From assembly GCA_964592645.1 (NCBI GenBank), contig CAZQFV010000002.1:178747-242746 (forward strand): a stretch of DNA of 64,000 bases. The letters are read 5' to 3'. Below the pieces are notes generated by a model, which saw nothing but the letters and a program-made list of their open reading frames with translations, searched no databases and was not told the DNA's origin. Origin of the DNA: CAZQFV01 sp964592645. Lineage in GTDB: Bacteria > Chloroflexota > Chloroflexia > DTKN01. Positions within the stretch are counted from its first letter, which is position 1; every line of letters begins with the position of its first letter. The position numbers were made by a program, and so were the translations under genes. Shown one piece after another: positions 61,787 to 64,000 of this stretch.

Positions 61787-63874
61787 ATGCCTAGACAGTA
61801 TCCTTTACAACAGATCCGTAATATCGGCATCATCGCCCACATCGACGCCGGCAAGACGACGACGACGGAGCGCATCCTCTACTACACCGGCCGCACCTAC
61901 CGGATGGGCAACGTCGACGAGGGCACGACGATCACGGACTGGATGGACCAGGAGCGTGAGCGCGGCGTCACCATCACCGCGGCGGCGGTCACAACGTTCT
62001 GGCGGAACTGCCAGATCAACATCATCGACACGCCGGGCCACGTGGACTTTACCGCCGAGGTGGAACGCAGCCTGCGGGTGCTCGATGGGGGCGTGGTGGT
62101 CTTCGATGCAATGGCCGGTGTGGAGCCGCAATCGGAGACTGTCTGGATACAGGCGGATCGCTACGGCGTTCCGCGGGTGTGCTTCATTAACAAAATGGAT
62201 CGCATCGGGGCGGACTTTTGGCACGCGGTGGAGACCATCCGCACGCGACTACGAGCCCGGCCCCTGGCGGTGCAGATCCCTATCGGCGCCGAGGACTCTT
62301 TCCAGGGGGTCATCGACCTGCTCACGGGGCAAGCCCTTTACTACACGGATGAGCTAGGGGCCAACCCGGAGGTTCGGCCCGTGCCGCCGGAGTACGCCGA
62401 GGAGTACCGGGCTCGGCTGGACGAACTGGTGGAGCGGATCGCCGAGACGGACGATGTCCTGACGGAAAAGTACCTGGGCGAGGCCGAGATCGGGCCGGAC
62501 GAGCTGCGCGCGGCGCTGCGGCGCGCGACGCTGGCCGGCCGGCTGGTCCCGGTCCTCTGCGGCGCGGCCCTGCGCAACAAGGGGGTCCAGCCGCTCCTCG
62601 ACGCCGTGGTGGACTATCTGCCCTCGCCTCTGGACGTGCCGCCGGTCGAAGGAACTGACCCGCGCAACGGGGAGGCCCGGACCAGGCCAGTCGCGGACGA
62701 CGCTCCTGCTGCTGCCCTGGTCTTCAAGGTTGTCACGGACCCGTATGCTGGCAGGTTGGCCTATGTCCGCGTCTACTCTGGCCAACTGCGCGTCGGTGCC
62801 CGTGTCCTGAACGCCTCTCGGGAGCGGACGGAACGTATCGCCCGGTTGCTGCGGATGTACGCGAATCGGCGCGAAGAGGTCGAGGATCTCCCGGCCGGGG
62901 ATATCGGCGCGATCATCGGGCCCAAGTTCTCCTTCACCGGAGACACGCTCTGCGCCCCGGATCGCCCGATCGTGCTCGAGTCGATGCGCTTCCCGGAGCC
63001 GGTCATCGCCGTGGCCGTGGAGGCCCGGACGATGGCCGACCAGGAAAAGCTGATGGGCGCGCTGCAGGCGCTCAGCGAGGAGGACCCGACCTTCCGGGTG
63101 CGCACCGACGAGGAGACCGGGCAGGTGCTGATCTCCGGCATGGGCGAGTTCCACCTGGAGATCCTGGTGGAGCGTATGCGGCGCGAGTTCCACGTCGAGG
63201 TCAATGTCGGCCGGCCGCAGGTAGCCTACCGCGAGACGATCTCGCAGCCGGTGGAGGTCACGGCGACCTTCTCCCGGCAGAGCGCCGGCAAGGCGCTCTT
63301 TGGAGAGGTTCGCCTGCGCCTGGAGCCGCTGCCGCGCGGCGAGGGGTTCGCCTTCGTCAGCCAGGCGCCGCCCGAGCAGGTACCGCCGGAGTTTGTGCCG
63401 GCCGTGCGCCTGGGCATCCGGGAGGCGATGGACACCGGGGTGCTCGCCGCCTACCCGGTGGTGGACATCCGGGCCATCTTGCTCGGAGGGGCCTATCGCG
63501 AGGACGAGCCCTCGGAACTGGCCTTCAAGATGGCGGCCACCCAGGCGCTGCGCGATGGGGTCCGCCAGGGCACACCGGTACTGTTGGAGCCGGTGATGCG
63601 CATCGAGGTGGTGTTGCCGGAGGAGTACCTGGGCGATGTGCTCAACGACCTGGCGAGCCGACGGGCCGAGATCCAAGGGTTCGAGTCCCGCGACGGCACG
63701 CAGTTCCTGCGAGCCCAGGTGCCGCTGGCGACCATGTTCGGGTACGCCACCGGCCTGCGTTCGCTGACGCAGGGGCGGGCGGCACACTCGATGGAGTTTT
63801 CGCACTATCGGGAATTGCCCCCCGAAGTGGCCCGGGAGATCGTGGCCCGGGTGCGGGGGTACGTTCTGGAGTAG
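61787..63874 (+). CDS. fusA: elongation factor G
   Basis: The 695-residue GTPase has G1 AHIDAGKTTTTERIL, RGVTITAA, DTPGHVDF and NKMD, then the EF-G domains II-V ending MFGYATGLRSLTQGRAAHSMEF (in parts). It drives ribosome translocation. The ATG at 61787 is used; a GTG at 61772 in the same frame is possible because its ribosome binding site is also weak. Third gene of the str operon, 89 bases after rpsG. Confidence 0.95.
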   Translation: MPRQYPLQQIRNIGIIAHIDAGKTTTTERILYYTGRTYRMGNVDEGTTITDWMDQERERGVTITAAAVTTFWRNCQINIIDTPGHVDFTAEVERSLRVLDGGVVVFDAMAGVEPQSETVWIQADRYGVPRVCFINKMDRIGADFWHAVETIRTRLRARPLAVQIPIGAEDSFQGVIDLLTGQALYYTDELGANPEVRPVPPEYAEEYRARLDELVERIAETDDVLTEKYLGEAEIGPDELRAALRRATLAGRLVPVLCGAALRNKGVQPLLDAVVDYLPSPLDVPPVEGTDPRNGEARTRPVADDAPAAALVFKVVTDPYAGRLAYVRVYSGQLRVGARVLNASRERTERIARLLRMYANRREEVEDLPAGDIGAIIGPKFSFTGDTLCAPDRPIVLESMRFPEPVIAVAVEARTMADQEKLMGALQALSEEDPTFRVRTDEETGQVLISGMGEFHLEILVERMRREFHVEVNVGRPQVAYRETISQPVEVTATFSRQSAGKALFGEVRLRLEPLPRGEGFAFVSQAPPEQVPPEFVPAVRLGIREAMDTGVLAAYPVVDIRAILLGGAYREDEPSELAFKMAATQALRDGVRQGTPVLLEPVMRIEVVLPEEYLGDVLNDLASRRAEIQGFESRDGTQFLRAQVPLATMFGYATGLRSLTQGRAAHSMEFSHYRELPPEVAREIVARVRGYVLE

Positions 63875-63954
63875 GGCCCGGGAGCCGGCCAGGTGGACGG
63901 CCCCTGATGATGGACCGAGAGCCCTGTGGGCAGACAGGACAAGGAGAGGCGAAA

Positions 63955-64000
63955 ATGGCCAAGGCAAAGTTCGAGCGGACCAAGCCCCATGTGAACGTGG
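63955..64000 (+). CDS. tuf: elongation factor Tu, 5' end only
   Basis: ATG at 63955 behind aggagagg, encoding MAKAKFERTKPHVNV, the EF-Tu start. The rest lies beyond the window. It completes the str operon order rpsL-rpsG-fusA-tuf. Confidence 0.9.
   Translation, partial: MAKAKFERTKPHVNV

Overview
This 64 kb GC-rich window looks like a chromosomal contig from a Chloroflexota bacterium of the Anaerolineae type. That assignment is an inference. It rests on the look of the rRNA genes, the many exported beta-propeller or repeat proteins ending in a short YLPL-type tail, the MalT/BTAD hybrid regulator, the paired FHA proteins and the exported Memo/AMMECR1 genes. Promoters with an almost perfect TTGACA-17-TATAAT pattern recur before many genes, so housekeeping transcription is easy to read. 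No prophage, insertion sequence or CRISPR array is visible.

Layout. 1-12 kb: a DnaQ-WYL exonuclease. Then a minus-strand block resB-ccsA-amrS-memo-AMMECR1 in which an AmmeMemoRadiSam trio, apparently exported, sits behind a system II cytochrome c maturation pair. Then a frameshifted hydrolase, a VanW protein, an amidohydrolase and PpsR. 12-18.4 kb: a complete rrn operon 16S-tRNA-Ile-tRNA-Ala-23S-5S with tandem promoters, processing stems and a 703-nt group I intron carrying a LAGLIDADG endonuclease in helix 69 of the 23S gene. 18.4-25.2 kb: an accessory island of secreted repeat proteins, two of them damaged, and one small conserved-looking ORF. 25.3-36.4 kb: a large MalT/BTAD regulator, tsaE-tsaB, two FHA proteins, a glutaredoxin-like protein, a coiled-coil zinc-ribbon protein, CCA-transferase, queH (with an extra N-terminal domain) and ruvB. 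36.6-43.2 kb: a Kelch-subtilisin chimera, an ATP-grasp protein and a secreted glycosidase. 43.4-46.7 kb: an HlyD / ABC-2 permease / TetR efflux unit with a clear operator and no ATPase. 46.8-53.3 kb: a probable PPi-type phosphofructokinase, a phasin-PhaR pair behind a striking palindrome, a ProRS-like protein that has lost its catalytic motifs, OsmC, a glycosyltransferase and a Usp protein. 53.4-64 kb: recA, acyl-CoA dehydrogenase, recX, an MBL-fold protein, pyrG, GNAT and HExxH membrane proteins, then the str operon rpsL-rpsG-fusA-tuf (tuf is cut by the window end).

The strongest candidates for something new are four: the intron at the I-CeuI position; the exported AmmeMemoRadiSam system whose radical SAM enzyme carries a CXXCH heme motif next to its own CcsBA; the ProRS paralog that keeps only its editing domain intact; and the shared C-terminal YLPL tail of the secreted proteins.
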